From NCBI RefSeq assembly GCF_000374645.1, contig NZ_KB894810.1, forward strand, positions 1 through 64,000: a stretch of DNA of 64,000 nt, written 5' to 3'. The notes under the pieces are model-generated. The model was not told the DNA's origin. It did not search any database and worked only from the letters and a program-made list of their open reading frames with translations. This document shows positions 1 to 15,996 of this stretch, piece after piece (position 1 is the stretch's first letter; every line of letters begins with the position of its first letter). The position numbers were made by a program, and so were the translations under genes. This DNA comes from Arhodomonas aquaeolei DSM 8974 (GTDB lineage: Bacteria; Pseudomonadota; Gammaproteobacteria; Nitrococcales; Nitrococcaceae).

Positions 1-451
<451 letters not shown>

Positions 452-610
452 AAAAGAGCTAGTCGGTTGAGCCGACAAATCTTGGCTCGGCGCACAAGGC
501 ACACATTGACGGATAGCTTCCGTAATGGGTGCTCTACGCCGATTTTTCATCGGCCAGCCGCCGGTCAACACCAGCGACGCAAGCACCCACACAAGCCATC
601 TGATCCGTAT

Positions 611-622
611 TGTTAAAGAGCT
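611..622 (-). promoter_or_regulatory. rrn leader boxA antitermination element
   Basis: The minus strand reads AGCTCTTTAACA, one base from the E. coli rrn boxA TGCTCTTTAACA. It sits about 160 nt upstream of the 16S 5' end and just after the third promoter-like element, where NusB/S10 antitermination complexes load in known rrn leaders. Confidence 0.85.
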
Positions 623-654
623 TCAGGGCCGCCTTGAAGCGGCGAAGAGCGCGT

Positions 655-682
655 ATTCTACAGCGCCTGAATGCCGCGTCAA
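655..682 (-). promoter_or_regulatory. rrn promoter-like element P3 (nearest 16S)
   Basis: Minus-strand -35 TTGACG (682-677) and -10 TAGAAT (660-655) are separated by 16 bp, followed by a GC-rich discriminator ACGCGCTC. The 16-bp spacer and GC-rich discriminator are typical of stringently controlled rRNA promoters. Transcription would start about 26 nt before boxA. Confidence 0.65.
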
Positions 683-743
683 CCCCTTTGTTCCGCCCCG
701 TCAGGGCCTCGGCTCGCCGCCTTCGCCCCAACCGGGAACAGGC

Positions 744-771
744 ATTCTAGTGCATCCTGAATACCTGTCAA
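744..771 (-). promoter_or_regulatory. rrn promoter-like element P2 (middle)
   Basis: Minus-strand -35 TTGACA (771-766, full consensus) and -10 TAGAAT (749-744) have a 16-bp spacer. The following sequence GCCTGTT is a less GC-rich discriminator than those of P1 and P3. Confidence 0.7.
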
Positions 772-847
772 CGCCCCGTAACTTCCAGTCCGAAAACCGC
801 CTCCGGGGCATCCCTCACCGAGCCCTTCGCCCGACAAGAGAGCGCGC

Positions 848-875
848 ATTATAGCCATATCTGACGAGCGGTCAA
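848..875 (-). promoter_or_regulatory. rrn promoter-like element P1 (farthest upstream)
   Basis: Minus-strand -35 TTGACC (875-870) and -10 TATAAT (853-848, full consensus) have a 16-bp spacer and a GCGCGCT discriminator. The sequence upstream of the -35 is the GC-rich 3' end of the epimerase gene, so no AT-rich UP element is visible. The epimerase stop codon is only 16 bp upstream of the -35. Confidence 0.7.
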
Positions 876-891
876 CAACCCGTAACGCGGC

Positions 892-1896
892 TCACACGCG
901 ATAGTAATCCCGATACCAGTCCACGAAGCGCGCCACCCCCTCTTCAACGCTCGTCGAGGGGCGGTAGCCGACGGCCTGATCCAGCAGCGAGGAGTCCGCG
1001 TAGGTATCCGGCACGTCTCCCGGCTGCATCGGGAGCATGCGCTTCTCCGCACTCCGGCCCAGGCACGACTCCAGCACCTCGATGTAGCGCATCAGCTCCA
1101 CGGGCTGGTTGTTGCCGATGTTGTAGACGCGGTACGGCGCGGCGCTGCTCGCCGGGTCCGGGCGGTCGCTGTCCCAGTCCGGGTTGGCGGCGGCGACGTG
1201 ATCGCAGGCACGGACCACCCCCTCGGCGATGTCGTCGACGAAGGTGAAGTCGCGCTGGTGGTGACCATGGTTGAACACATCGATGGGCTCGCCGGCGAGT
1301 ATCGCCCGCGTGAACTTGAACAGCGCCATGTCCGGCCTCCCCCACGGTCCATAGACGGTGAAGAAGCGCAGCCCGGTGGTGGGCAGCCCGAACAGGTGGC
1401 TGTAGCTGTGGGCCATCAGCTCGTTGGCCTTCTTCGTGGCCGCGTAGATGGCAAGGGGATGATCGGCGGGGTCGTGCTCGGAGAACGGCATGCTCGTGTG
1501 CGAGCCGTAGACCGAGCTGGTGGAGGCGTAGACGAGGTGGCCGACGTCGTTGTACCGGCACCCCTCCAGGATGTTCATGAACCCGACCACGTTGGAATCC
1601 ACGTAGGCATGGGGGTCCTCCAGCGAGTGGCGCACCCCCGCCTGGGCGGCCAGGTGGACGACCCGGTCGAAGCCCTCGCGGAAGACCGCGGCCATGCCGT
1701 CGCGGTCGGCGACGTCGAGACGCACGAACCGGAAGCCCTCCGCCCCCTCCAGGCGGGCCAGGCGCGCCTGCTTGAGCGTGACGTCGTAGTAGTCGTTGAG
1801 GTTGTCGAGGCCGACCACCTCGTCGCCGCGGGCGAGCAGCCGCTCGGCGACGTGATAGCCAATGAACCCGGCCGCGCCGGTGACGAGTACCTTCAT
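892..1896 (-). CDS. NAD-dependent epimerase, UDP-glucuronate 4-epimerase type
   Basis: A 334-residue extended short-chain dehydrogenase. It opens with the Rossmann motif GAAGFIG (residues 7-13) and carries the catalytic STSSVYG and YAATKK (YxxxK) segments. The [13 protein letters not shown] stretch after the nucleotide-binding motif is characteristic of UDP-glucuronate epimerases (LspL/Cap1J group), which make UDP-galacturonate for surface polysaccharides. It lies 47 bp downstream of a nucleotide-sugar dehydrogenase on the same strand, so the two probably form an operon. The exact substrate is inferred; UDP-GlcNAc or UDP-glucose 4-epimerase is possible. No terminator separates it from the rrn promoters. 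Confidence 0.88.
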   Translation of the reverse strand: MKVLVTGAAGFIGYHVAERLLARGDEVVGLDNLNDYYDVTLKQARLARLEGAEGFRFVRLDVADRDGMAAVFREGFDRVVHLAAQAGVRHSLEDPHAYVDSNVVGFMNILEGCRYNDVGHLVYASTSSVYGSHTSMPFSEHDPADHPLAIYAATKKANELMAHSYSHLFGLPTTGLRFFTVYGPWGRPDMALFKFTRAILAGEPIDVFNHGHHQRDFTFVDDIAEGVVRACDHVAAANPDWDSDRPDPASSAAPYRVYNIGNNQPVELMRYIEVLESCLGRSAEKRMLPMQPGDVPDTYADSSLLDQAVGYRPSTSVEEGVARFVDWYRDYYRV

Positions 1897-1943
1897 GGTC
1901 TTCCCGTTGCTGTCTCAGAGAATGGCGTTGCGCCGGCGGCCGC

Positions 1944-3221
1944 TCAGAGGCGGCCGTCGACGCAGTCACGGGGCAGCGCCCCCTTGATGTCGTAGAGCAC
2001 CCCGCCCGGGCGGAGCAGGCCGCGCAGATCCGCACCGAGCTCGCGGAAGCGGTCATGGGCGACCGCGAGGACCACGGCGTCGTAACCGCCCTGCTCCGGC
2101 TCGCCGACCAGACGGATGCCGTACTCCGCCTCGGCCTCCGCGGCGACGACCTCCGGGTCGTGTACGCTCACGTGGGCGTGATAGTCCTCGAGCTCGGCGA
2201 TGATATCCACCACCCGGGTGTTGCGCAGGTCCGGACAGTTCTCCTTGAACGCCAGCCCCAGCACTAGGACGCGGGCGTCAACCACCGGCTGCTTGCGCTT
2301 GGTCAGCAGCTTGACCACCTGGGCCGCCACGTAGCCGCCCATGCCGTCGTTGATGCGCCGCCCGGCCAGGATCATCTCCGGGTGATGCCCCATCTGCTGG
2401 GCCTTGAACGTCAGGTAGTAGGGGTCGACACCGATGCAGTGCCCCCCCACCAGGCCGGGGCGGAACGGCAGGAAGTTCCACTTGGTCCCCGCCGCCGCCA
2501 GCACCTCCTGGGTGTCGATGCCCATGCGCTCGAACAGGATGGCCAGCTCGTTGACCAGCGCGATGTTGACGTCGCGCTGGGTGTTCTCGATGACCTTGGC
2601 CGCCTCCGCGACCCGGATGCTGCTCGCCCGGTGGGTACCGGCGGTGATCACCCGCGCGTAGAGGGCGTCCACGAAATCGGCGATCTCCGGTGTGGAGCCG
2701 GAGGTGACCTTGACGATATCGGTAACACGGTGGGCGCGGTCGCCGGGGTTGATCCGCTCCGGGCTGTAGCCCGCGTGGAAGTCGCGGTTGAACGCCAGCC
2801 CCGAGGTGCGCTCGATCACCGGCACGCACACCTCCTCGGTGGCGCCCGGATAAACGGTCGACTCGTAGATCACCACATCCCCCGGCGAGACCACCCGGCC
2901 CACGGTCTCGCTGGCCGCGCGCAGCGGGGACAGATCCGGCTGGCGGCCGCTGTCGATGGGGGTGGGCACGGTCACGATATAGACGTTGCAGTCGCGCAGC
3001 GCCTCGAGGTCATCGGTGATCGTGAGCCCATCGGCCTCCGCCAGCTCCGCCGGCGAGACCTCGCGGGTATCGTCCCGGCCTTCATGCAGCGCCTCGACCC
3101 GGGCGCGCTTCACGTCGAAGCCCACGACCGGATAGTGGCGCGCAAAGGCCACGGCCAGCGGCAGACCCACGTAGCCGAGACCGAGGACGGCGACGCGGGG
3201 ACTGACGGTTTCATCGCTCAT
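1944..3221 (-). CDS. tviB: nucleotide-sugar 6-dehydrogenase, Vi polysaccharide TviB/VipA type
   Basis: A 425-residue UDP-sugar dehydrogenase. The N-terminal dinucleotide motif [11 protein letters not shown] follows the start. The active-site Cys is in [11 protein letters not shown], and the C-terminal UDP-binding domain contains [15 protein letters not shown]. TviB-like enzymes oxidise UDP-GlcNAc or UDP-GalNAc to the uronate in capsule or O-antigen pathways. The ATG at 3221 was chosen because the family N-terminus begins there; an open frame continues upstream but is not family-like. The epimerase downstream could act on its product. No glycosyltransferases are near, so the final polysaccharide is unknown. 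Confidence 0.88.
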   Translation of the reverse strand: MSDETVSPRVAVLGLGYVGLPLAVAFARHYPVVGFDVKRARVEALHEGRDDTREVSPAELAEADGLTITDDLEALRDCNVYIVTVPTPIDSGRQPDLSPLRAASETVGRVVSPGDVVIYESTVYPGATEEVCVPVIERTSGLAFNRDFHAGYSPERINPGDRAHRVTDIVKVTSGSTPEIADFVDALYARVITAGTHRASSIRVAEAAKVIENTQRDVNIALVNELAILFERMGIDTQEVLAAAGTKWNFLPFRPGLVGGHCIGVDPYYLTFKAQQMGHHPEMILAGRRINDGMGGYVAAQVVKLLTKRKQPVVDARVLVLGLAFKENCPDLRNTRVVDIIAELEDYHAHVSVHDPEVVAAEAEAEYGIRLVGEPEQGGYDAVVLAVAHDRFRELGADLRGLLRPGGVLYDIKGALPRDCVDGRL

Positions 3222-3344
3222 CGGTGTAATTCCATCCCTGTCCGGAAAATACTTCGGGCGATGCAACGATACCGCGCCGCACCAGCGCACAGCCATCCCC
3301 GCGGCGGGGCATTCATCCGGCTTTCCCCGGCCTTCATCGGGCCA

Positions 3345-3388
3345 CCGGTGACGTCCCGCCGGGCGCTGCCCCGGCGGGACGTCACCGG
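3345..3388. repeat. perfect 19-bp inverted repeat between divergent genes
   Basis: The arms at 3345-3363 and 3370-3388 are perfect reverse complements around the 6-base loop CGCTGC. The hairpin contains GTGACGTCCCGCC and its complement. It sits in the 331-bp gap between tviB (leftward) and a diguanylate cyclase (rightward), so it is not at the 3' end of either gene and has no T-run. It could be an operator, a 5' leader hairpin or a dispersed palindromic element. The rest of the gap (3222-3552) shows no other clear feature. Confidence 0.8.
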
Positions 3389-3552
3389 GCACGGCACCCG
3401 CACGGTGGGCGACGGACGGCCCTGAACCTCGCGCAGGCGGAGGCGCGGAAACTGTCGCCGGGAGGCTACACTGGCGATGTAGACCAGAAACGGGGGACGC
3501 TCCGGTGCATTCGGGTGCATGGCAAAGCTGCGACAGGGAAGAAGGGGCACAG

Positions 3553-4524
3553 ATGGACGCGACCTCGCGGCGGAACCGCCAGCTGGAGGCGGTGCTCGGC
3601 GCGTTTCCCGACATCTCCTTCGTCATCGACCGCCGCGGCCGCTATCTGGAGGTGATCGGCGGGGTCGACGAACGCCTCTATGAGGACGGCCGCGGCCTCA
3701 CCGGTCACACCCTCCATGAGGTACTGCCGGCCGAGACGGCCGACCACTTCCTCGACGTGGTACACCGTGCGCTCGGCAGCGGCGAGCTGCAGCGCGTGGA
3801 GTACACGCTGAGCGCCCGTCAGGTACGCAGTCTCGACAACGAGCGCCGGCGCTCGCCTCGGGCCGGCACGCCGCAGTGGTTCGACGGCCGGGTGCTGCCG
3901 CTGCCCGGTTACGAGGCGGACGAACCCGTGGTCCTGTGGGTGGCCTTCAACGTCACCGAGCGCAAGGCCCTGGAAGAAGAGCTCCGGCGGCTCGCCACCA
4001 CCGATGATCTCACCGGCCTGTGCAACCGGCGCACGGCACTGCTGCAGCTCGGGCGACTCCACCAGCGGGCCCGGCAGGGACACAGCCGGCTGTCGGTGCT
4101 GCTGCTCGACGTGGACCAGTTCAAGCAGATCAACGACGGCTTCGGCCATACCGCCGGCGACCGGGTGCTCAGCTGGGTCGCGCGGCAGATCGAGGGGGTT
4201 ATCCGGCCCGGCGACCTGATCGCACGGGTGGGTGGGGATGAGTTCCTGATTGGCCTGCCGGATGCCGGCAGCGGCGCCGCCGAGGAGATCGCGGCACGGC
4301 TGACCCAGCGCATTCGCGGAGAGGCACTGCCCTTCGAGGGCATGGACATCCCGGTGACGATCAGCGTGGGCGTGGCCACGGCCGGCGTGGAAGACGTGGA
4401 GCTGGAGAGCGTGATCATGCGCGCCGACTCCGCGCTCTACCAGGCGAAGGCCGCGGGACGCGACTGCCACCGGGGGGCGGCGCCCCCCGGGGATATCCGA
4501 CCGCGCCCGGCTAGCGCAGGCTGA
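3553..4524 (+). CDS. PAS-GGDEF diguanylate cyclase
   Basis: A 323-residue cytosolic protein with an N-terminal PAS-like sensor (roughly 10-140) and a GGDEF domain (about 150-310). The active-site motif is intact ([10 protein letters not shown]). RPGD lies exactly five residues before it, the RxxD inhibitory site that binds c-di-GMP. It should therefore make c-di-GMP from two GTP under product feedback. ATG 3553 is preferred over ATG 3505 because an AAGGGG ribosome-binding site precedes it by 7 nt. A 9-bp hairpin (4470-4490) lies inside the end of the coding region. The last 14 bp overlap the convergent sat-cysC gene. Confidence 0.9.
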   Translation: MDATSRRNRQLEAVLGAFPDISFVIDRRGRYLEVIGGVDERLYEDGRGLTGHTLHEVLPAETADHFLDVVHRALGSGELQRVEYTLSARQVRSLDNERRRSPRAGTPQWFDGRVLPLPGYEADEPVVLWVAFNVTERKALEEELRRLATTDDLTGLCNRRTALLQLGRLHQRARQGHSRLSVLLLDVDQFKQINDGFGHTAGDRVLSWVARQIEGVIRPGDLIARVGGDEFLIGLPDAGSGAAEEIAARLTQRIRGEALPFEGMDIPVTISVGVATAGVEDVELESVIMRADSALYQAKAAGRDCHRGAAPPGDIRPRPASAG

Positions 4525-6235
4525 TGTAGCCGAGCTGCTCGAGCTTGAGGATGACCTCCTGGGCCGCCTCGTCCGGCGTCGAGTCCGTGGTGTCCAGCAC
4601 CAGTTCCGGGGACTCCGGGGCCTCATAGGGGTCGTCGATACCGGTGAAGTTCTTGATGATACCGGCACGCGCCTTGGCATAGAGTCCCTTTCGGTCCCGC
4701 GCCTCGCAGACCTCCAGCGGGGTCGCCACGTGCACCTCGACGAAGCCGCCGTTGGCCTCCTCCACCATCCCGCGGACCTGACGCCGGGTCGCCGCGTACG
4801 GCGCGATCGGCGCACAGATGGCGATGCCGCCATTCTTGGCGATCTCGCTGGCGACGAAGCCGATACGCTGGATGTTGAGGTCGCGGTGCTCCTTGGAGAA
4901 ACCGAGCTCGCTGGAGAGGTTCTTGCGCACCAGGTCGCCGTCGAGCAGGGTCACCCGGCGACCGCCCAGCTCCATGAGCTTGGCCATCACCGCGTTGGCG
5001 ACGGTGGACTTGCCCGAACCGGAGAGCCCCGTGAAGAAGAGGGTCACACCCTGCAGGTGCTTGGGCGGGAACGTCCGGCGCAGCTCCTCGACCACCTCCG
5101 GATAGCCGAACCAGTCCGGGATATCCAGCCCCTCGCGCATGCGCCGGCGGAACTCCGTGCCCGATATCTGGAGCATCGTCTCGCGGGACTCGTCGACCTC
5201 GTCGATGGGCGCGTACTCCGCGCGCTCCTTGACGTAGACCATCATCTGGAACGGCACCATGGTGATGCCGAGCTCCTCGCCGTGGCGCGTAACCAGCTCC
5301 TGGGCGTCGTATTCGCCGTAGAATGGCTGGCCGTCACTGCCCTTGCCCGGACCCGCATGGTCGCGCCCGACGATGAAGTGGGTGCAGCCGTAATTGCGCC
5401 GGATGATCGCGTGCCAGACCGCCTCGCGGGGCCCACCCATGCGCATGGCCAGCGGCAGCAGCGACAGCGCGGTGGTCTGCTCCGGGTACTTCTTGAGCAC
5501 GTGCTCGTAGCAGCGCACGCGGGAGTAATGATCCACGTCTCCCGGCTTGGTCATGCCCACCACCGGCTGGATGAGCAGGTTGGCCTCGGCCTGCTTGGCC
5601 GCGCGGAAGGTCAGCTCGACGTGGGCCCGGTGCATCGGGTTGCGGGTCTGGAACGCCACCACCCGCCGCCAGCCGCTGCGCGCGAAGCGCTCGCGCAGCT
5701 GACGCGGCGTCGCACGCAGGTGGTTGAAGTCGTAGTGGGCGGGTTCGTCGACACCGTAAACACGGCCGCCGAGGTAGACCGGGTTGCTGCGGTTGAGGAG
5801 GTAATCCACGCCAGCGTGGGCGGTGTCCGTGGTGGCGAACACGCCCTGCGCCTCGCGTTCGCGGTCCGGCCGCCACAGCGCCTCGACGCCCATCACCGCC
5901 AGCAGCACGCCCTCCGGGTCGCGGAGCGCGATGCGCTGCCCCTCCTCGATGTCCGCGGCAAATGCCTCGGAGACGTCGAGGGTCACCGGGATGGGCCACA
6001 GCGTGCCGTCGGCGAGACGCATCTCATCGATCACCCGGTCGTAGTCGGCGGGCACGAGGAACCCCTCCAGCGGCGAGAAACCGCCGTTGAGCAGCAGCTC
6101 CAGGTCGCAGAGCTGGCGCTGGGTGAGGTCCCAGCTCGGGTAGTCGCGGGCCCGTTCCTTCTCGGCCGCGGCTGCCGCCTCGTCAAGGTAGAGTTCCTTG
6201 AGCGCCCCGCCGTGGGGCTCGATGAGATTGGTCAT
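4511..6235 (-). CDS. bifunctional ATP sulfurylase / APS kinase
   Basis: A 574-residue fusion. The N-terminal part is a homo-oligomeric-type ATP sulfurylase with the nucleotide-binding motif QTRNPMHRAH (near residue 195) and GRDHAGPG (near 290). The C-terminal ~175 residues are APS kinase with P-loop GLSGSGKS (near 400) and the DGDLVRKNL segment. Together they convert sulfate plus ATP to APS and then PAPS. Channelling between domains is plausible but not visible here. ATG 6235 has GGAAAGGAG just upstream, so it is preferred over an upstream in-frame ATG. Separate CysDN or Sat plus CysC is the commoner enterobacterial arrangement. Confidence 0.93.
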   Translation of the reverse strand: MTNLIEPHGGALKELYLDEAAAAAEKERARDYPSWDLTQRQLCDLELLLNGGFSPLEGFLVPADYDRVIDEMRLADGTLWPIPVTLDVSEAFAADIEEGQRIALRDPEGVLLAVMGVEALWRPDREREAQGVFATTDTAHAGVDYLLNRSNPVYLGGRVYGVDEPAHYDFNHLRATPRQLRERFARSGWRRVVAFQTRNPMHRAHVELTFRAAKQAEANLLIQPVVGMTKPGDVDHYSRVRCYEHVLKKYPEQTTALSLLPLAMRMGGPREAVWHAIIRRNYGCTHFIVGRDHAGPGKGSDGQPFYGEYDAQELVTRHGEELGITMVPFQMMVYVKERAEYAPIDEVDESRETMLQISGTEFRRRMREGLDIPDWFGYPEVVEELRRTFPPKHLQGVTLFFTGLSGSGKSTVANAVMAKLMELGGRRVTLLDGDLVRKNLSSELGFSKEHRDLNIQRIGFVASEIAKNGGIAICAPIAPYAATRRQVRGMVEEANGGFVEVHVATPLEVCEARDRKGLYAKARAGIIKNFTGIDDPYEAPESPELVLDTTDSTPDEAAQEVILKLEQLGYISLR

Positions 6236-6289
6236 GTCACTCCTTTCCTGCTGCACCGTAGAGGATTCGTTCACCGCCCGCCGACCCGG

Positions 6290-7483
6290 CTACACGCCCT
6301 GGGAGGCCCCCGCGCCAGCGGTTACCGGCGCCGACAGCCCGCTGACCAGCACGAGCCAGACCGCAGCCAGCACCGCCCCGCCGATGAACACGCCGGTCGG
6401 GCCGAAGCGCCCGTAGGCCGCCCCGCCGAGGACGCCGCCGAGGAACGCGCCCGTGAACTGGGAGGTCGAGAACACGCCGAGCGCCGCCCCGCGCGCCGCC
6501 TGCGGGGCGAAGCGCGTGACCAGCGACGGCAGGCTGGCCTCCAGCACATTGAAGGCCGTGAAATACACCACCAGCGCCCCAGCCAGTGCCCACGGCCCAA
6601 TGGCAGACGCATCGGCCAGCGCCACCTCGCCGACGATGAGCACCACTACCGCGGCGGCGATCAGGCGGTGCATGACCCGCTTCGCCTCGCCGACACCGAT
6701 GGCCGGGAACATCAGTAGCGCCGATATCGCCATCACCGGGACATACATCTTCCAGTGATCCGCCGGTGCCAGCCCCGCCACATCGGCGATCACCACGGGC
6801 AGGACCACGAACTGCGCGGTCATGATCGAGTGGAGCACCATGACGCTCGCGTCCAGGCGCAGCAGATCGGGGTTGCGCAGCACCTCACCGAAGGTCCCGG
6901 CGCGGATGTCGCGATCGTGACTGCGGGTGGTCGGCACCGGCACCAGCCAGACCAGCAAGGCCATTGCCACCAAGGCCAGCGCACCGGTCAGCCAGAAGAT
7001 GCCCGACAGCCCCATCGCCGCGGCCGCCTCCGGGGCAATGACCAGTGCCAGCATGAACGCAAGGCCCACGCTGATACCGATCAGCGCCATCGCCTTGGTG
7101 CGCTGCTGTTCCCGGGTGGTGTCGGCGGCGAGCGCCATCACCGCGGCCGCGATCGCCCCCGCACCCTGCAGCGCGCGCCCGGCGATCACGCCCCAGATCG
7201 TGCCCGACATCGCCGCCACCGCCGAGCCCAGGGCGAAGACCACGAGCCCGCCAACGATCACCGGCCGCCGGCCGACGCGGTCCGAGAGCACCCCCATGGG
7301 GATCTGCAGCAACGCCTGGGTGAGCCCGTAGGCGCCAATCGCGACGCCGATAAGCGTGGGCGTCGCCCCGCCGAGGGCGTCCGCGTAGAGCGTGAAAACC
7401 GGCATGATGAGGAACAACCCCAGCATGCGCATACCGAAGATAGTGGCGAGCCCCGCCGTCGCCCGGCGCTCGGCGCCGTTCAT
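6290..7483 (-). CDS. MFS transporter, YajR-like
   Basis: A 397-residue inner-membrane protein with about 12 hydrophobic segments. The typical MFS A-loop is present (GVLSDRVGRRPVIVG), as is a second half-repeat. The N-terminus ERRATAGLATIFGMRML resembles YajR-type drug/proton antiporters, which commonly neighbour uvrA. A TTG at 7516 could extend it by 11 residues, but the ATG at 7483 fits the family start better. The substrate cannot be read from the sequence. It is divergent from uvrA with a 131-bp gap between starts. Confidence 0.85.
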   Translation of the reverse strand: MNGAERRATAGLATIFGMRMLGLFLIMPVFTLYADALGGATPTLIGVAIGAYGLTQALLQIPMGVLSDRVGRRPVIVGGLVVFALGSAVAAMSGTIWGVIAGRALQGAGAIAAAVMALAADTTREQQRTKAMALIGISVGLAFMLALVIAPEAAAAMGLSGIFWLTGALALVAMALLVWLVPVPTTRSHDRDIRAGTFGEVLRNPDLLRLDASVMVLHSIMTAQFVVLPVVIADVAGLAPADHWKMYVPVMAISALLMFPAIGVGEAKRVMHRLIAAAVVVLIVGEVALADASAIGPWALAGALVVYFTAFNVLEASLPSLVTRFAPQAARGAALGVFSTSQFTGAFLGGVLGGAAYGRFGPTGVFIGGAVLAAVWLVLVSGLSAPVTAGAGASQGV

Positions 7484-7614
7484 GGGGCCGCTGGAGTGGC
7501 GTTTGCTGTTACCCAAGATCCTGACTGCCCTGATCGCTGGTGAGTGGATTCGAGGACGCAGCCGAATTGACAGAGCCGGTATACTATCAGGTTGGCTACG
7601 CCGGTCCTAATTCA

Positions 7615-10458
<2,844 letters not shown>

Positions 10459-10482
10459 GCCCGCAGGCGATGACCCGCGGGC
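10459..10482. terminator. short hairpin between convergent uvrA and metY
   Basis: GCCCGC (10459-10464) pairs with GCGGGC (10477-10482) in the 34-bp gap between two convergent genes. There is no T-run on either strand, so it is a weak or Rho-assisted terminator candidate only. Confidence 0.35.
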
Positions 10483-10492
10483 CCGGAGCCGG

Positions 10493-11776
10493 TCACCCCT
10501 TGGCCGCGGCCAGGGCCTGGTCGATGTCGGCGATGATGTCCTCGGCGTGCTCGATGCCCACCGACAGCCGCACCATGTCCCGGCTCACCCCTGCGGACGC
10601 CAGCTCCTCATCGTTGAGCTGGCGGTGTGTCGTGGTCGCCGGGTGGCAGGCGAGCGTGCGGGCGTCGCCGATGTTTACCAGCCGCACGACGAGCTGTAGC
10701 GCGTCGATGAAGCGCGCCCCCGCGGCCTCCCCGCCCTCGATGCCGAAGCTCAGGATACTCGCCGCACGGCCGTCCATGTACTTCTGCGCCAGGGCATGGT
10801 GCGGACTGTCCTCCAGCCCGGCGAACTTCACCCAGCTCACCTGGGGATGCGCCTGCAGGTGGCGGGCCACCGCCAGGGCGTTCTCGCAGTGGCGGTCCAT
10901 GCGCAGCGGCAGTGTCTCGATGCCCTGCAGGAGCTGGAAGGCGTTGAACGGCGACAGCGCCGCACCCATGTTGCGCAGCGGCGCCACCCGGCAGCGCCCG
11001 ATGTAGGCGGCCGCCCCGAGGGCCTCGGTGTAGACGACACCGTGGTAGGAGGGGTCCGGCTCGTTGAGCATGGGGTAACGCGCCGCCTGCTCGGCCCAGG
11101 GGAAGTTTCCGGAGTCCACGATCACCCCGCCCACCGTGGTGCCATGGCCACCCATGTACTTGGTCAGCGAGTGGATTACGATGTCGGCGCCGTGCTCGAT
11201 TGGCCGCCAGAGACAGGGGGTCGGCACGGTGTTGTCCACCATCAGGGGTACGCCGGCCTCGTGGGCGATGGCGGCGAAGCGCGCCACGTCCACGATGTTG
11301 CCGTTGGGGTTGCCCACCGTCTCGCAGAACACCGCCTTGGTCCGATCATCGATGAGCTCCGCGAGCCGCTCGGGGTCGTCGGCATCGACGAAGCGCACCT
11401 CGATGCCCTGGTTCGGCAGCCCGTGGGCGAAGAGATTGTAGGTGCCACCATGGAGCTGGCTGGTGGCGACGATGTTGTCCCCCGCGCGGCTGATGCACTG
11501 GATGGCGTAGGTGATCGCCGCCATCCCCGAGGCCACCGCCAGGGCACCGATGCCACCTTCCATCGCGGCGACGCGCTGCTCGAGCACGGCGTTGGTGGGG
11601 TTCATGATACGGGTGTAGATATTGCCCTCGACCTTGAGGTCGAACAGATCGGCCCCGTGCTGAGTGTCGTCGAAGGCGTAGGACGTCGTCTGGTAGATCG
11701 GCACCGCCACCGCCTTGGTGGTGGGCTCCGGGTCATAACCGGCATGCACGGCAAGGGTTTCGAGCTTCACGGCCAC
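10493..11776 (-). CDS. metY: O-acetylhomoserine aminocarboxypropyltransferase (sulfhydrylase)
   Basis: A 427-residue Cys/Met-metabolism PLP enzyme. The N-terminus is typical of MetY (TLAVHAGYDPEPTT, VPIYQTTSYAFDD), with YTRIMNPTN near 60. The PLP lysine is in HSLTKYMGGHG near residue 205. It makes homocysteine from O-acetylhomoserine and sulfide, the direct-sulfhydrylation route. The divergent neighbour metH methylates homocysteine, giving a two-gene methionine module. O-succinylhomoserine use is a less likely alternative. Confidence 0.93.
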   Translation of the reverse strand: MAVKLETLAVHAGYDPEPTTKAVAVPIYQTTSYAFDDTQHGADLFDLKVEGNIYTRIMNPTNAVLEQRVAAMEGGIGALAVASGMAAITYAIQCISRAGDNIVATSQLHGGTYNLFAHGLPNQGIEVRFVDADDPERLAELIDDRTKAVFCETVGNPNGNIVDVARFAAIAHEAGVPLMVDNTVPTPCLWRPIEHGADIVIHSLTKYMGGHGTTVGGVIVDSGNFPWAEQAARYPMLNEPDPSYHGVVYTEALGAAAYIGRCRVAPLRNMGAALSPFNAFQLLQGIETLPLRMDRHCENALAVARHLQAHPQVSWVKFAGLEDSPHHALAQKYMDGRAASILSFGIEGGEAAGARFIDALQLVVRLVNIGDARTLACHPATTTHRQLNDEELASAGVSRDMVRLSVGIEHAEDIIADIDQALAAAKG

Positions 11777-12182
11777 TCTCCTCCACGGTTCGGACTACGA
11801 CCGCCGATGGTAACCGCTCCGTCACCCGTAGACACGCGTGAACGGGAATATGCATATACCGCGGCGCCACAGTCCTACTCATCGCGGACATGCCCTCGCT
11901 CTTGGCCCCGGACTCATACTCACTATTACACAGATTGATGGAAATGCGCTGATACTTGAAACGAGCGCAAAGCATGAGAAGATGGTCTATTGATTCCAGG
12001 AGGTACCCCAGTCGCGGCCTATCGACGTGACGCCCGGCCTGCCGTACGGACATCGCCACCGGGCGAGCGATAGCGCAACGCACCAACCTGGCGGACCCCA
12101 CCGGCGGCGCACAACGCCACTGAAAGGCGCGGACCGTGCACTGCCCGCAGAGAAGCATTCGCAGCAACAGACAGGTTTCTAC
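11777..12182. other. 406-bp divergent regulatory region between metY and metH
   Basis: This gap serves as promoter and leader for both methionine genes. The part from about 11860 to 12000 is clearly more AT-rich than its surroundings, as expected for promoters. A small hairpin TGCGCT...AGCGCA lies around 11945-11968. An AGGAGG at about 12000 has no well-placed ATG after it. I compared both strands with the conserved cores of SAH and SAM riboswitches and of the cobalamin riboswitch and found no convincing match. The long metH leader is therefore unexplained. Confidence 0.6.
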
Positions 12183-15869
<3,687 letters not shown>

Positions 15870-15882
15870 CCCGGGGCCCGGG

Positions 15883-15909
15883 GAGTCCGCCGGCGTGCCC
15901 GGCGGGCTC
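15883..15909 (+). terminator. hairpin downstream of metH
   Basis: GAGTCCGCCGG (15883-15893) pairs with CCGGCGGGCTC (15899-15909), with one G-T pair and a 5-base loop, 13 bp after the metH stop. Only a CCCTTT follows, so the U-tract is poor. Position and stability suggest a transcript-end hairpin. Confidence 0.55.
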
Positions 15910-15996
15910 CACCGCCCTTTCCACCCGGCCGTCATGTCAGATCACGGCGGACGCGGCCCGATGCCCGCCGCGTACCAGTACTCGCTCTGACCCCTG

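Noticed and set aside
7561-7614. uvrA promoter TTGACA/TATACT and a LexA box
   Set aside because: TTGACA (7567-7572) and TATACT (7580-7585) are only 7 bp apart, and no CTGT-N8-ACAG palindrome is present.
11777-12182. SAH, SAM or cobalamin riboswitch upstream of metH/metY
   Set aside because: The sequence GCCACTG and some stems are suggestive, but the other conserved boxes and their order are absent.
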